From contig DATHSA010000033.1 of the NCBI GenBank assembly GCA_035464675.1, forward strand, positions 1 to 64,000: DNA of 64,000 bases, given 5' to 3'. This DNA comes from JAUYIV01 sp035464675. GTDB taxonomy: Bacteria > Actinomycetota > Acidimicrobiia > Spongiisociales > UBA11373. Both the position numbers and the translations under genes were made by a program. Below the pieces are notes generated by a model. The model ran no database searches. It was not told the origin of the DNA and saw nothing but the letters and a program-made list of their open reading frames with translations. Each line of letters starts with the position of its first letter. The stretch's first letter is position 1. Shown here in pieces: positions 9,178 to 18,500 of the stretch.

Positions 9178-9942
9178 ATGCAAGGTCTGCCGGCAGCCGG
9201 GACCCCGGTGCTTCACTACCTGCCGATCGTATCGACGGTGATCGCCATCGCATTCACGGGGGTGCTCTGGAGGCACTGGCGGCGGTCACCCGACAAGCGC
9301 TACCTCATGTGGTGGACGATCGGGGTCGCCCTCTTCGGACTGGGAACGCTCACCGAAGCCGTGACCACTCTGTTCGGATGGCACGAGCCGATCTTCCGAG
9401 CGTGGTACATCGCCGGCGCGCTTCTCGGAGGAGCGCCGCTGGCTCAAGGAACGGTCTACCTGCTCATCAAGCGCCGAACGGCAGACCGCCTGACCGTGGC
9501 CCTCCTCGTCTACGTGGCCATCGCCTCCGTCTTCGTCCTGACCACGCCGCTCGCCCCCGACGCTTCGGCCGTCGGCCGCCTGGACGGCGACGCCATGGAA
9601 TGGCAATGGGTTCGGCTGTTCTCACCACTCATCAACACCTACGCCCTGGTCTTCCTGGTCGGCGGGGCAATCTGGTCGGCCGTCCGGTACCGCCGCTCCG
9701 CACAGGGTTCATCGGCCCGGGTGTGGGGGAACTGGCTCATCGCCATCGGCGCCCTGCTCCCGGGTATCGGAGGTGCCTTCACCAGAGCCGGGCACGTCGA
9801 GGTCCTGTACGTCGGCGAGATGATCGGACTGATCCTGATTTGGGGGGGATACACGCTGATCGTCGGCGATCGCTCGCCGTCGATCCACACTGCACAGCGG
9901 GCCGCCTACGAGGCGCGCCCGATCGGAAAGGGAGCCACATGA
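9178..9942 (+). CDS. Unrecognised seven-helix membrane protein at the head of the haem-uptake operon
   Basis: 254 residues from the ATG at 9178. Seven hydrophobic helices are visible, roughly at residues 13-32, 42-62, 75-96, 102-122, 138-158, 173-193 and 200-222, with short loops and a charged C-terminal tail. The layout resembles 7TM sensor modules but there is no attached kinase or output domain. Its stop overlaps the haem-binding lipoprotein start by 4 bases (ATGA), so it is in the same transcript. A role in haem sensing or uptake is inference from position only; I do not recognise the family. Confidence 0.75.
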   Translation: MQGLPAAGTPVLHYLPIVSTVIAIAFTGVLWRHWRRSPDKRYLMWWTIGVALFGLGTLTEAVTTLFGWHEPIFRAWYIAGALLGGAPLAQGTVYLLIKRRTADRLTVALLVYVAIASVFVLTTPLAPDASAVGRLDGDAMEWQWVRLFSPLINTYALVFLVGGAIWSAVRYRRSAQGSSARVWGNWLIAIGALLPGIGGAFTRAGHVEVLYVGEMIGLILIWGGYTLIVGDRSPSIHTAQRAAYEARPIGKGAT

Positions 9943-10946
9943 GACCACTGACGACACGGTCGGCAGCGGCTGTCGCCGTCCTTCTGCTCGTCGTCGCCGC
10001 CTGCGGCGACGACGGTGCCGCGACCACGAGCACGGCGGCCACGTCGACGACGACGGTTGCGGCAACGACCAGCACGGCACCCACAACGACGACAAGCGTC
10101 TCCGAGACGATCACGGTCGTCGGCGACGACGGTGTCGAGTCAGAGATAACGGATGCGTCGCGCATCGTCTCGCTCAGCGGAGATCTCACCGAGATCCTCT
10201 TCGCGCTCGGCGAGGGAGACCGCGTCGTGGCCATCGACGTCACCACGACCTACCCCGAGGAGGCAACCGCACTTCCCGTGATCGGGTTCGGACAGATGCT
10301 CGCACCCGAGCCGGTGCTGGCGCTCCAGCCGACGGTCGTGCTGGCCAACGATCTGACGGCTCCCCCCGAGGCCATCGAACAGATTCGGGGAGCCGGAGTG
10401 CCCGTCGTGGTCCTCGCCACTGGAGGGTCCTTCGACGCGGTGGGCCACAAGATCCGCACGATCGCAGAGATCGCGGGCGTCCCCGACAAGGGCCAGGCGC
10501 TCGCCCAACAGGTCGACGCGGAGATCGAGGCAGCCACCTCCCTGGCCGCCCAGGCCGACTCGACGCCCCGGGTCGCCTTCATCTACAGCCGGGGACCGCA
10601 ATTGCTGCTTCTCTTCGGGATCGGCACGGGCACCAACGCCATGATCGAGGGGGCCAACGCCATCGACGTGGGTGCCGAGGCCGGCATCTTCGGTGCCGTC
10701 CCGGTCTCCGCCGAGGCGCTCATCGCCGCCGCTCCCGATGTCATCGTGCTGCCCGAGGCCGGCCTCCAGGCCCTGGGCGGCGTCGATGCACTTCTGGGTG
10801 CGATCCCCGGCCTGGCACAGACGCCCGCCGGACAGAACGGAGCCTTCCTCGCCTACGACGAGGCCTATTTCTTCAACCTCGGTCCACGCGTGGGCCAGGC
10901 GCTCATGGAGTTCGTGCTAGACCTCCATCCCGAGCTTGCCGGATAG
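9939..10946 (+). CDS. hmuT: Haem ABC transporter substrate-binding lipoprotein
   Basis: 335 residues. Signal peptide with lipobox VVAAC, then a Thr/Ser-rich linker. The PBP fold begins with RIVSLSGDLTEILFALG, and the C lobe has VIVLPEAGLQALGGVDALL and FFNLGPRVGQ, strong signatures of HmuT/HutB haem-binding proteins rather than ferric siderophore ones. It captures haem outside the membrane and passes it to the permease encoded next. It starts inside the stop of the seven-helix gene. Confidence 0.87.
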   Translation: MRPLTTRSAAAVAVLLLVVAACGDDGAATTSTAATSTTTVAATTSTAPTTTTSVSETITVVGDDGVESEITDASRIVSLSGDLTEILFALGEGDRVVAIDVTTTYPEEATALPVIGFGQMLAPEPVLALQPTVVLANDLTAPPEAIEQIRGAGVPVVVLATGGSFDAVGHKIRTIAEIAGVPDKGQALAQQVDAEIEAATSLAAQADSTPRVAFIYSRGPQLLLLFGIGTGTNAMIEGANAIDVGAEAGIFGAVPVSAEALIAAAPDVIVLPEAGLQALGGVDALLGAIPGLAQTPAGQNGAFLAYDEAYFFNLGPRVGQALMEFVLDLHPELAG

Positions 10947-11982
10947 CCCCCACCGAAGCGAGGCAATCGACGACCCCTTCGGCGCCCGGCGCCGCGGGGT
11001 CGTCGCCGTCCTGACGATCGCCCTCATCGGAGCGGCGGGCGCCAACCTGTGCGTCGGACCGGTCGACATCGAACCCGGAGCTGTGATGCGGGTCCTGGCT
11101 CGAACGATCGGGATCGCCATCGGGGATCCCTCCGACGCTCAGATCCGTGCCGTCGTGATCGACATTCGTCTCCCCCGGGTGCTGGTGGGTGTGGTGGCGG
11201 GCGCCGCCGCGGGGATCACCGGCGCCGTGCTCCAGGGCCTCTTCCGCAACCCGGTGGCGGATCCTCATCTCCTGGGAATCGGCCCTGGCGCATCGCTGGG
11301 CGGAGCCCTGGGCGCGCTGACCGGCACGGTGCCCGGCGCCATCGCCGGGGGTGCAGTCGGTGGGATGCTGACCGCGCTTCTGGTCAGGCGCCTCGGCAGG
11401 ACACGCGCCACCGAGCCGTCGCGGTTCGTGCTGACGGGCCTGGCACTCGGCGCGGCGATCAGTGCGTGGGTCGGGTTCGTCGTGTTCGTCGCCGACCGCA
11501 CCCGGGTCCCCCCCATCGACTTCTGGCTGCTGGGAAACCTGGGCGCGAGCACCTGGGACACCCTGGGAACGCTCACCATCACCGCCGGGATCGGCGTCGT
11601 TGCGCTGCTGGGATCTGCACGAACCCTCGATGTCTTCGCTCTGGGCGAGGCCGACGCCCGGCGCCTGGGCGTCGATGTGGAGATGACGACGCTCGTGATC
11701 CTTCTCGGCGTCGGCGCCGTCATCGGCTCGGCCGTCGGCGCCGTCGGGGTCGTCGCGTTCATCGGCCTGGTCGTACCGCACCTGATCCGGCGGCTCGCCG
11801 GAGCCACGCACCGGGTCGTGCTCCTGGGATCGGCGGTGGGCGGTGCTCTCATGATGCTGCTCGCCGATCTCGGGGCGCGTGTGGTGGTCTCTCCTCAGGA
11901 GATCCCGGTCGGCCTCCTGACCGCAGCAGTGGGCGGCCCCTTCTTCCTTTGGCTGATCAGGAAGCCGGGAGTGCCGACATGA
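10936..11982 (+). CDS. hmuU: Haem ABC transporter permease, FecCD family
   Basis: 348 residues from a TTG at 10936 that overlaps the hmuT stop by 11 bases; no ATG or GTG lies near the expected start. About ten helices, with family motifs IDIRLPRVLVGVVAGAA near residue 72, GAVLQGLFRNPVADPHLLG and, near the end, GLVVPHLIRRL. It forms the homodimeric channel for haem import. A start other than TTG cannot be excluded. Confidence 0.9.
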   Translation: MPDSPHRSEAIDDPFGARRRGVVAVLTIALIGAAGANLCVGPVDIEPGAVMRVLARTIGIAIGDPSDAQIRAVVIDIRLPRVLVGVVAGAAAGITGAVLQGLFRNPVADPHLLGIGPGASLGGALGALTGTVPGAIAGGAVGGMLTALLVRRLGRTRATEPSRFVLTGLALGAAISAWVGFVVFVADRTRVPPIDFWLLGNLGASTWDTLGTLTITAGIGVVALLGSARTLDVFALGEADARRLGVDVEMTTLVILLGVGAVIGSAVGAVGVVAFIGLVVPHLIRRLAGATHRVVLLGSAVGGALMMLLADLGARVVVSPQEIPVGLLTAAVGGPFFLWLIRKPGVPT

Positions 11983-12749
11983 CCCGTCTCGCCGCCCGAG
12001 ACATCTCATACCGGGTCGGCCGGACCACCGTTCTGAGCGAAGTCGCCTTCGACGTGGAGTCCGGAGAGCTGGTCGCCATCGTCGGGCCGAATGGCGCCGG
12101 CAAGACGACGTTGCTTCGCATCCTGGGCGGTGATCTCGAGCCCACCACCGGGACCGTGGCGATCGACGAGAACGACGTTGCCGGTCTCCATGAGCAGGAA
12201 CTCGCCCTGATGCGAGCCCTCCTCGACCAGAGCGGGGTCGCCGACATCCCGTTCCCGGTGGAGACCGTTGTGGCGCTGGGGAGGACCCCCCATCGGCGCG
12301 TCGCCGGCAACACGGCGGCTCGGGACGCCGAGGTGGTGCGTCGAACGATGGACGACGTCGGAATCGGCCATCTCGAGCAGCGAGTCTTCGCCACACTCTC
12401 GGGGGGTGAGCGCGCTCTCACCTCGCTCGCCCGGGTGCTCGCCCAGGAGAGCCCGGTTCTCCTCCTCGACGAGCCGACCGGAGCGCTCGACGTCGCGGTC
12501 GAGGAGCGCACGATGAGGCTGATGCGCGAGCGGGCGACCGGGGGCGTCATGGTCGTGTGCGTGCTGCACGACCTGAACCTGGCGGCCCGCTATGCCGATC
12601 GCGTGATCCTCGTCGGCGCCGGCGAGGTCATCTCGGATGGCCCGCCGACTTCGGTCCTCACCCCCGATGCCCTCTCGGCCGTGTACCGACATCCGATGCG
12701 GGTTGTGCCCCATCCTTTCCGGGACGGGCTACTGGTGCTGGTCGACTGA
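11979..12749 (+). CDS. hmuV: Haem ABC transporter ATP-binding protein
   Basis: 256 residues, ATGA overlap with the permease gene. Walker A GPNGAGKTT, signature LSGGERAL (in place of the common LSGGEQQR) and Walker B VLLLDEPTGALD are in order, followed by the H-loop in CVLHDLNLAARYADR. This matches HmuV/BtuD-type ATPases paired with FecCD permeases. Last gene of the operon; a hairpin follows directly. Confidence 0.93.
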   Translation: MTRLAARDISYRVGRTTVLSEVAFDVESGELVAIVGPNGAGKTTLLRILGGDLEPTTGTVAIDENDVAGLHEQELALMRALLDQSGVADIPFPVETVVALGRTPHRRVAGNTAARDAEVVRRTMDDVGIGHLEQRVFATLSGGERALTSLARVLAQESPVLLLDEPTGALDVAVEERTMRLMRERATGGVMVVCVLHDLNLAARYADRVILVGAGEVISDGPPTSVLTPDALSAVYRHPMRVVPHPFRDGLLVLVD

Positions 12750-12752
12750 CCC

Positions 12753-12773
12753 CTGCCGCCTGGCTCCCGGCAG
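12753..12773 (+). terminator. Possible terminator after hmuV
   Basis: CTGCCG and CGGCAG form a 6-bp stem around a 9-base loop, 4 bases after the hmuV stop and just before the -10 box of the next gene. Short, so only moderate support. Confidence 0.35.
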
Positions 12774-12777
12774 CACG

Positions 12778-12783
12778 TACCAT
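12778..12783 (+). promoter_or_regulatory. -10 box TACCAT for leaderless polyprenyl synthase mRNA
   Basis: TACCAT lies 7 bases before the ATG at 12791, with no Shine-Dalgarno between. It suggests that the gene has its own promoter and is not simply read from hmuV. Confidence 0.5.
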
Positions 12784-12790
12784 CCCGGGG

Positions 12791-13783
12791 ATGGAGGCAC
12801 CCGACCTGCGCAGCATCGTGCCGATCGAACGCGTCTGGACGCGTCTCGAGGCGGTCGAGCGCCGCCTCTACGAAGTCTCCACCTCCGACAACCCTTTCGT
12901 CACGGAGATCGCCCAGCATGTGATGGCGGGCGGCAAGCGGTACCGCCCGATGCTCGCTCAGGTTGCCGCAGAGATCGGCGGCGCTGACATCGATGACCCG
13001 GTCGAAGCCGGGGTGGCAGTCGAGCTGATCCACCTGGGGAGCCTGTACCACGACGATGTGATCGACGAGGCAGGGAGCCGCCGTGGCCAGACGTCGGTCA
13101 ACGCCAACTGGTCGAACACGATCGCCATCCTCGCCGGCGATTTCCTTCTGGCACGAGCGTCAGAGGTGGCGGCGCCGCTGGGGACCGAGGCGGTGGCGCT
13201 GCTCGCCCGTACGTACGCCATGCTCTGCGAGGGCCAGGTGCTCGAACTCCAGCTGGGCAACGACCTCGACCACGGCCCGGAGGACTACTTCCGGGTGATC
13301 GAGAACAAGACCGCCAGCCTCATCAGGACGTCGGCGCGGCTGGGGGCGATGGCGGGCGGGGCGTCGCCGGAGCAGGTCGCGGCCGCCACCAGGTGGGGTC
13401 ACGAGGTGGGCCTGGTGTTCCAGTTGACCGACGACGTTCTCGACCTGCTCGCCACCGAGGACTTCCTCGGCAAGCCCGCCGGTTCGGACATCCACGAGGG
13501 CACCTTCACCCTCCCGGTCATCTTCGCCCTGCAGGCCGCCGGGGGGGACCGGGTCCGAGAGCTGCTGTCGGGAGGCAAGCCGTACGACCCCGGGGCGGTC
13601 GAGGAGGTCATCGAGATCGTTCGATCGGGCGGCCATCTCGATCGGGTGCTGGACGAGACCGAACGCCGGATCGCCGCCGCCGACGACGCCATCGCCACCC
13701 TCCCCGAGGGCGAGGTCACCAAGGTGTTGAAGCGGCTCGGAGAGTTCCTCGTCGAGCGGGTGGAGACGGCGCGCAGGGGCTAG
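12791..13783 (+). CDS. Polyprenyl diphosphate synthase (long-chain trans-prenyltransferase)
   Basis: 330 residues. First Asp-rich motif DDVID (in LYHDDVIDEAGSRRG, about residue 85) and second motif DDVLD (about residue 215), plus the GGKRYRP substrate loop near residue 43. It condenses isopentenyl diphosphate onto an allylic diphosphate in the cytoplasm, making the side chain for menaquinone or a similar lipid. The chain-length determinant was not resolved by eye, so no hepta/octa/nona assignment is made. It converges with lysS. Confidence 0.93.
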   Translation: MEAPDLRSIVPIERVWTRLEAVERRLYEVSTSDNPFVTEIAQHVMAGGKRYRPMLAQVAAEIGGADIDDPVEAGVAVELIHLGSLYHDDVIDEAGSRRGQTSVNANWSNTIAILAGDFLLARASEVAAPLGTEAVALLARTYAMLCEGQVLELQLGNDLDHGPEDYFRVIENKTASLIRTSARLGAMAGGASPEQVAAATRWGHEVGLVFQLTDDVLDLLATEDFLGKPAGSDIHEGTFTLPVIFALQAAGGDRVRELLSGGKPYDPGAVEEVIEIVRSGGHLDRVLDETERRIAAADDAIATLPEGEVTKVLKRLGEFLVERVETARRG

Positions 13784-13835
13784 CCAGGTCCTCGCGTGCC
13801 CTGGCACCTCGGGGTTCCCGTTCAGTCGCCATCTG

Positions 13836-15323
13836 CTACTCCGGGCGCAGGTGCGGGAAGAGCACCACCTCGCGGATGGAGGCCTGGTCGGTCAGCAGCA
13901 TGACGAGCCGGTCGATGCCCAGGCCCATGCCTCCGGTGGGGGGCATGCCGTACTCGAGCGCGCGCAGGAAGTCCTCGTCCATGGGATGGGCCTCGGTGTC
14001 GCCGGCGGCGCGGGCCTCCATCTGCGCCTCGAAGCGATGACGCTGCTCCACCGGGTCGTTGAGTTCGCTGAAGGCGTTGGCCAGTTCGCTGCCGGCGACG
14101 ATCACCTCGAAGCGCTCCACCAGGTCGGGATTGGACCGGTGCTCCCGGGCGAGTGGCGAGATCTCCTTCGGGTAGTCCATCACGATCGTCGGCTCCCACA
14201 GGTCTGGCTCGACCCGTGCTTCGAAGACCTCGGCGGCGATCTTGCCCACGCCCCATGAGTCCTGGGTCTCCACACCGGCCTGTGCCGAGAGCCTCCGCGC
14301 CTCGTCCAGGGGCATCCCTGGATCCCACTCGTCCCCGGTGGCGCTCGCGATGGCCCCGAAGTACGTGATCCGGCGCCAGGGCGCAGACAATGACAACGGC
14401 CTGTCCTGGTAGGTCAGCTCGGTGGTCCCGGCGACCCGGTTGGCGGCCTCGACGACGAGCATCTCGGTCAGGGCCGCCATGTCCTCGTAGTCGGCGAGCG
14501 CCTCATAGAGCTCCAGCATCGTGAACTCCGGGTTGTGCCGCGGTGAGACGCCCTCGTTGCGGAAGACCCGTCCGATCTCGTACACGCGCTCGACACCGCC
14601 GACGATCATCCGCTTCAGGTGCAGCTCCAGGGCGATTCGCAGGAACATGTCGATGCCGAGCGCCTCGTGGTGGGTGCGGAATGGGTGCGCCAGCCCGCCG
14701 CTGGGCACGTTGTGCAGCACCGGGGTCTCGACCTCGACGAACCCGCGCCGGCTCAGCGAGTCCCGCAGGGAGGCGACCGTGGCGATGCGCGCCTCCATGG
14801 TGCGACGCGACTCTTCGTTCACGAGAAGATCCACATACCTGAGCCGGTGGCGCTTCTCGACATCGGCGAGCCCGTGCCACTTCTCGGGCAGCGGCCTGAG
14901 CGCCTTGGCCAGCAATTGGAACGATTCCACCCGGACGCTCAGCTCGCCGCGCCTGGTGGTGACCACCTCTCCGTGGGCTCCGACCCAGTCGCCCGCGTCG
15001 AGATCCTTGAACGCCTCGAAACGGTCGCCCAGTCGTTCCTGCTCCACGAACAGTTGGATCCGTCCCGATCCGTCCTGGAGCACACCGAAGACCAGCGCCC
15101 CGATGTCACGGCTGTTCATCAGGCGACCGGCGACTGCCACGGTCTCCCCGGTGTCGGTCCCCGAATCCAGGTCCCCGAATCGCTCATGCAGGTCGACGGC
15201 GGTGGCGGTCCGCTCGAAGGTCACCGGATACGGCTCGATCCCGGCGTCTCGCATGGCCTCCACCTTCTCGAGCCGGACCGCAACGAGGGGGTGGTCGTAC
15301 GGTGCGTCGTGCTCTTCGGTCAT
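13836..15323 (-). CDS. lysS: Lysyl-tRNA synthetase, class II
   Basis: 495 residues from ATG at 15323. An OB-fold anticodon-binding domain (VAVAGRLMNSRDIGALVF) is followed by the class II core: motif 2 in FRNEGVSPRHNPEFT, LELYEALADYEDM, and motif 3 in GLGIDRLVMLLTD near the C terminus. It charges tRNA-Lys. It lies downstream of coaX across a 130-base gap rich in CCCGTCGC-type repeats. Confidence 0.95.
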   Translation of the reverse strand: MTEEHDAPYDHPLVAVRLEKVEAMRDAGIEPYPVTFERTATAVDLHERFGDLDSGTDTGETVAVAGRLMNSRDIGALVFGVLQDGSGRIQLFVEQERLGDRFEAFKDLDAGDWVGAHGEVVTTRRGELSVRVESFQLLAKALRPLPEKWHGLADVEKRHRLRYVDLLVNEESRRTMEARIATVASLRDSLSRRGFVEVETPVLHNVPSGGLAHPFRTHHEALGIDMFLRIALELHLKRMIVGGVERVYEIGRVFRNEGVSPRHNPEFTMLELYEALADYEDMAALTEMLVVEAANRVAGTTELTYQDRPLSLSAPWRRITYFGAIASATGDEWDPGMPLDEARRLSAQAGVETQDSWGVGKIAAEVFEARVEPDLWEPTIVMDYPKEISPLAREHRSNPDLVERFEVIVAGSELANAFSELNDPVEQRHRFEAQMEARAAGDTEAHPMDEDFLRALEYGMPPTGGMGLGIDRLVMLLTDQASIREVVLFPHLRPE

Positions 15324-15453
15324 GACCCGTCGCCCGTCGCCCGGCGCCGGTCGCCCGTCAGAGTGGGGAAGATGGCCTCCTCGGTCGCCTCCCACCGGAG
15401 GCCTGCGGCTGGCGGCTGGCGCCCGTCTGGATGGCGGCTGTCTGGGTGGGGGC
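15324..15453. repeat. Intergenic CCCGTCGC-type and GGCTGGCG-type repeats
   Basis: The coaX-lysS gap holds degenerate CCCGTCGC units (15326-15360) and GGCTGG/GGCGGCT units (15405-15451). Both word types recur in other gaps of this window. No gene was seen here. Confidence 0.6.
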
Positions 15454-16221
15454 TCATTCGCGGTTCATCTCGTATATCAGACGCAGGCCGTCGAGTGTCA
15501 TCGTCGTGTCGACGATGCTCACCGAGTGGCAGTGGGGGACGATGGTAGAGGCGAGGCCCCCGGTGGCCACGACGGCGGGATCGCCCCCCACCTCTTTCAC
15601 CAGCCGGTCCACGATCCCGTCGACCAGGCCCGCGTGCCCGAATACCAGCCCACTCTGGATCGCCTCCACCGTGTTGCGCCCGATCGCCGCCCGTGGTGCG
15701 GCAGTGTCGACGCGGCGCAGCGCCGCCGTCGCCCTGATCAGGGCGTCCTGGCTCACCTCGAGACCGGGGGCGATCGATCCGCCGATGTATGCACCAGACG
15801 CGTCGACCACATCCATGTTCGTCGAGGTCCCGAAGTCCACGGCGATCACCGGAGCGCCGTATTTGTGCATCGCGGCCACCGCATTGACGACGCGGTCGGC
15901 GCCGACCTCTCGCGGGTTGTCGATGTTGATGGGCATCCCGGTGCGCACACCCGGGCCGACCACCACCAGATGCCCCTGGATCATCTCCTGCGCCACCTCG
16001 ATCATGGCCGCCTTGGCCACCGGCACCACGCTCGAGAGCGCGACGCCATCGACGTCCTCGAGCCGGTATCCGTCCTGCCGGAGCAGGCCGGCGAAGTACA
16101 GCCGGTACTCGTCGGCGGTCCGCTCGCGTACGGTCGAAAGGCGCCAGGAATCCACCAACTCCTCACCCTCGAACAGGCCCATCACGGTCTGGGTGTTGCC
16201 GACGTCGATCGCGATCAGCAT
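15454..16221 (-). CDS. coaX: Type III pantothenate kinase
   Basis: 255 residues. The start at 16221 gives MLIAIDVGNTQTVMGLFEG, the ASKHA-fold phosphate-1 motif, with GGAGG 5 bases upstream. Other family signatures are VGADRVVNAVAA, AVDFGTSTNMDVV and YIGGSIAPGLEVS. It phosphorylates pantothenate, the first step of CoA synthesis. It follows panC by 25 bases, so pantothenate synthesis and use are encoded together. Confidence 0.95.
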   Translation of the reverse strand: MLIAIDVGNTQTVMGLFEGEELVDSWRLSTVRERTADEYRLYFAGLLRQDGYRLEDVDGVALSSVVPVAKAAMIEVAQEMIQGHLVVVGPGVRTGMPINIDNPREVGADRVVNAVAAMHKYGAPVIAVDFGTSTNMDVVDASGAYIGGSIAPGLEVSQDALIRATAALRRVDTAAPRAAIGRNTVEAIQSGLVFGHAGLVDGIVDRLVKEVGGDPAVVATGGLASTIVPHCHSVSIVDTTMTLDGLRLIYEMNRE

Positions 16222-16246
16222 GCGCTCCTCCATGGGTCGCGGCGCC

Positions 16247-17128
16247 TCACGGCGCATCTCCGTACAACACGGATCGGCCTTCGAGGCGAGTCCCCCGGTC
16301 GGCGGTGCCGTCTGTATCGAGGAACACGTTGTCGATCAGGCGGACGTCGCCGACGGTCGCCGCCACCGCCAGGAATGCGTCGCGGTCGAGGAAACCGATC
16401 GGTCGAGCGGTGTGACGGTCGGCAAGGGTGACGTACTGCACGGTCGCCCCGGCGGCGGAGGCGGTCTCCCGGACCATTTGCTCCAGGGCGGCGCCGTCCC
16501 GCTCCCCCACCGCGGCGGCGTCGGCGGCGGCGAACAGGCCGCGTGAAAGGCCAAGCGCCGCCTTCCGGTCCGGGATGCGCACATTGCGGCTCGACAGGGC
16601 AAGGCCATCCTGCTCCCGCACCGTCGACACCGCGACGATCTCCACCGGGAACGAGAGGTCCCGCACCATCGTCGTCACCACGGCCAGCTGCTGAGCGTCC
16701 TTGCGTCCAAAGGAGGCGAGGTCCGGGCGGATTCCGGCGAGCAACTTGGCGACGACGGTCGCCACGCCGTCGAAGTGACCCGGACGGTAAGCGCCCTCCA
16801 TCGCATCTGTCACTCCGGAGACCTGGACCCGGGTCACCGGCTCCTGCCGATACATCTCACCGTCCCCCGGAACGAACAGCACGTCGACGCCGGCACCCTC
16901 GGCCAGCCCGACGTCGCGGTCGAGGTCGCGCGGGTACCGCTCGAGATCGGAGGGGCTGTCGAATTGGATCGGATTCACGAAGACGCTCATCACCGCGAGA
17001 TCGGCCATGCCGCGGATTGCGGCGACGCACCCCAGGTGGCCCTCGTGGAGAAACCCCATCGTGGGAACCAGGCCGACCACCCCCCTGGCCGCCTGCCGAA
17101 CCTCCCGCATCGTCTCCGCGATGATCAT
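16247..17128 (-). CDS. panC: Pantothenate synthetase
   Basis: 293 residues, ATGA overlap with the DUF2520 gene upstream. It has the HIGH-like motif in PTMGFLHEGHLG, VNPIQF, FGRKDAQQLAVV and the KMSKS-like LSSRNVR. It joins pantoate and beta-alanine using ATP in the cytoplasm. Length and motif order are normal. Confidence 0.96.
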   Translation of the reverse strand: MIIAETMREVRQAARGVVGLVPTMGFLHEGHLGCVAAIRGMADLAVMSVFVNPIQFDSPSDLERYPRDLDRDVGLAEGAGVDVLFVPGDGEMYRQEPVTRVQVSGVTDAMEGAYRPGHFDGVATVVAKLLAGIRPDLASFGRKDAQQLAVVTTMVRDLSFPVEIVAVSTVREQDGLALSSRNVRIPDRKAALGLSRGLFAAADAAAVGERDGAALEQMVRETASAAGATVQYVTLADRHTARPIGFLDRDAFLAVAATVGDVRLIDNVFLDTDGTADRGTRLEGRSVLYGDAP

Positions 17129-17937
17129 GACAACGCCCCCTCGATGATCTCCGCGGTTCCTGCCACCCGCGCCGTGGCCCGCACCATCGCCGCGAAATCA
17201 CCGGCGAGATGTGGCGCCGCGGACCGGATCGCCTCCATCTGCGCTCGCACCGTTCCCACGTCGCCCCGGGCTACCGGGCCGGTCAACGCCTCCACGGGAC
17301 CCATGTCGAGGGCGTTGTCGACCACAGCCCTGATCAGTGGCTGGGCCACGGTGAAGTCGACACCCGCCGCCTCGAACAGCTCCCGCGAGAGCGCGAGCGC
17401 CGCCAGGGTGAAGTTCGCCGCCGCTGCGGCCGCGGCGTGATAGAGCGGCTTCGCATGGTCCTCCAGCTCGAAGGGGTGCGCCCCCAGCGACGCTGCAAAC
17501 GCAAAGAGGCGGTCGGCGAAGGCGTTGTCACTCGAGGTGATCGCCACCCACGCATCGCGGAGCCGGGCGGCGCCGGCCTCGGGCGTCGGAAGCGTCTGGA
17601 GCGGATGGAACGACCCCAGCGGTGGCCCCTCCAACGCCGCGAGGGCAGCCACCGGTCGCAGGCCCGAGAGGTGCACCGCGCCTTCGAGGGCTCCCGCCTT
17701 GTCGGAGAGACGCTGCGCCACTTCGGTGATGGCGTCGTCGCGCACGGCCACGACGAGCAGGTCTGCGCGCGGGAGCCCCCGATCCCAGGAGAGCGGCGAT
17801 GCATCAATGCGTTCGGCGGCCGCGACCGCGTCCTCCGGGTCCCTGGCGAGCACGCCCACCACGCGATGGCCGGCGCCCACCGAGGCCAAGGAGAGGGCGA
17901 GGCCGGCCCGACCGGGGCCGACGAGGATGAGATCCAT
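17125..17937 (-). CDS. Rossmann-like/DUF2520 dehydrogenase-type protein
   Basis: 270 residues. N-terminal NAD(P)-binding fold with GPGRAGLALS (about residues 7-16) and GVLARDPEDA; the C-terminal helical half matches DUF2520, with FHPLQTLPTPE between the two. It is commonly next to panC in actinobacteria, so a role near pantothenate synthesis is often suspected, but the reaction is not known. A minus-strand TAGGAT near 17970-17975 may be its -10 box. Confidence 0.83.
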   Translation of the reverse strand: MDLILVGPGRAGLALSLASVGAGHRVVGVLARDPEDAVAAAERIDASPLSWDRGLPRADLLVVAVRDDAITEVAQRLSDKAGALEGAVHLSGLRPVAALAALEGPPLGSFHPLQTLPTPEAGAARLRDAWVAITSSDNAFADRLFAFAASLGAHPFELEDHAKPLYHAAAAAAANFTLAALALSRELFEAAGVDFTVAQPLIRAVVDNALDMGPVEALTGPVARGDVGTVRAQMEAIRSAAPHLAGDFAAMVRATARVAGTAEIIEGALS

Positions 17938-18013
17938 GCGTTCCAGTCCTCTAGGGGTACCAGACGAGGATTCATCCTACGGCATCGAATCCACTCATCA
18001 CCAGGGGCGACGT

Positions 18014-18499
18014 CTACCAGTCCGCCGAGCCGGCCCACCGCCGGGCCTTCTGATCACTCACATCGGCAAGGAGGTCCTCCACGGACCCCAGCCCCGGGAT
18101 CTCGACTCCCGGCCACGCTTCGGCCAGCGGAGCCAGCACGAAGCGCCGCTCCACCATTCGCGGGTGAGGAATCCTGAGTCCGGGAACGTCGATCACCGCA
18201 TCGGCGTACAACAGCAGGTCGAGGTCGAGTACCCGGGGACCCCACCTCTCACGCCGCTCCCTCCCGGCTTCGCGCTCGATCTCGAGACAGCCGCCGAGGA
18301 GCGGCCGGGGGCCGAGGACGGTGTGCATCACGACCACCGCGTTCAGGTACGGGCCCTGTGGCGGGCCTCCCACAGGATCGGTCTCCCAGAGTGATGAACG
18401 CGACAGGACCTCTCCCAGAGCCGCGAGACCGCGAACGGCTCCCACGAGGTGTGCCGCCCGATCGCCGAGGTTCGAGCCGAGCCCGATGGCGACCCGCAG
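18014..18499 (-). CDS. folK: HPPK (hydroxymethyldihydropterin pyrophosphokinase), no standard start codon
   Basis: 161 residues if read from the CTG at 18499, the normal FolK length. The conserved N terminus VAIGLGSNLGDR and later RWGPRVLDLDLLLY and IPHPRM identify it. The first ATG/GTG/TTG in frame is the GTG at 18445, which would delete the GSNLGD motif. A GTG overlapping the upstream stop (18502-18504 region) is one base out of frame; a single added C after GTGACC would give a perfect start. So either a CTG start or a one-base indel is likely. It transfers pyrophosphate to the pterin in folate synthesis. Confidence 0.82.
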   Translation of the reverse strand: MRVAIGLGSNLGDRAAHLVGAVRGLAALGEVLSRSSLWETDPVGGPPQGPYLNAVVVMHTVLGPRPLLGGCLEIEREAGRERRERWGPRVLDLDLLLYADAVIDVPGLRIPHPRMVERRFVLAPLAEAWPGVEIPGLGSVEDLLADVSDQKARRWAGSADW

Positions 18500-18500
18500 G

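Noticed and set aside
18014..18445. folK starting at GTG 18445
   Set aside because: It would delete the conserved VAIGLGSNLGD N terminus needed for the fold.
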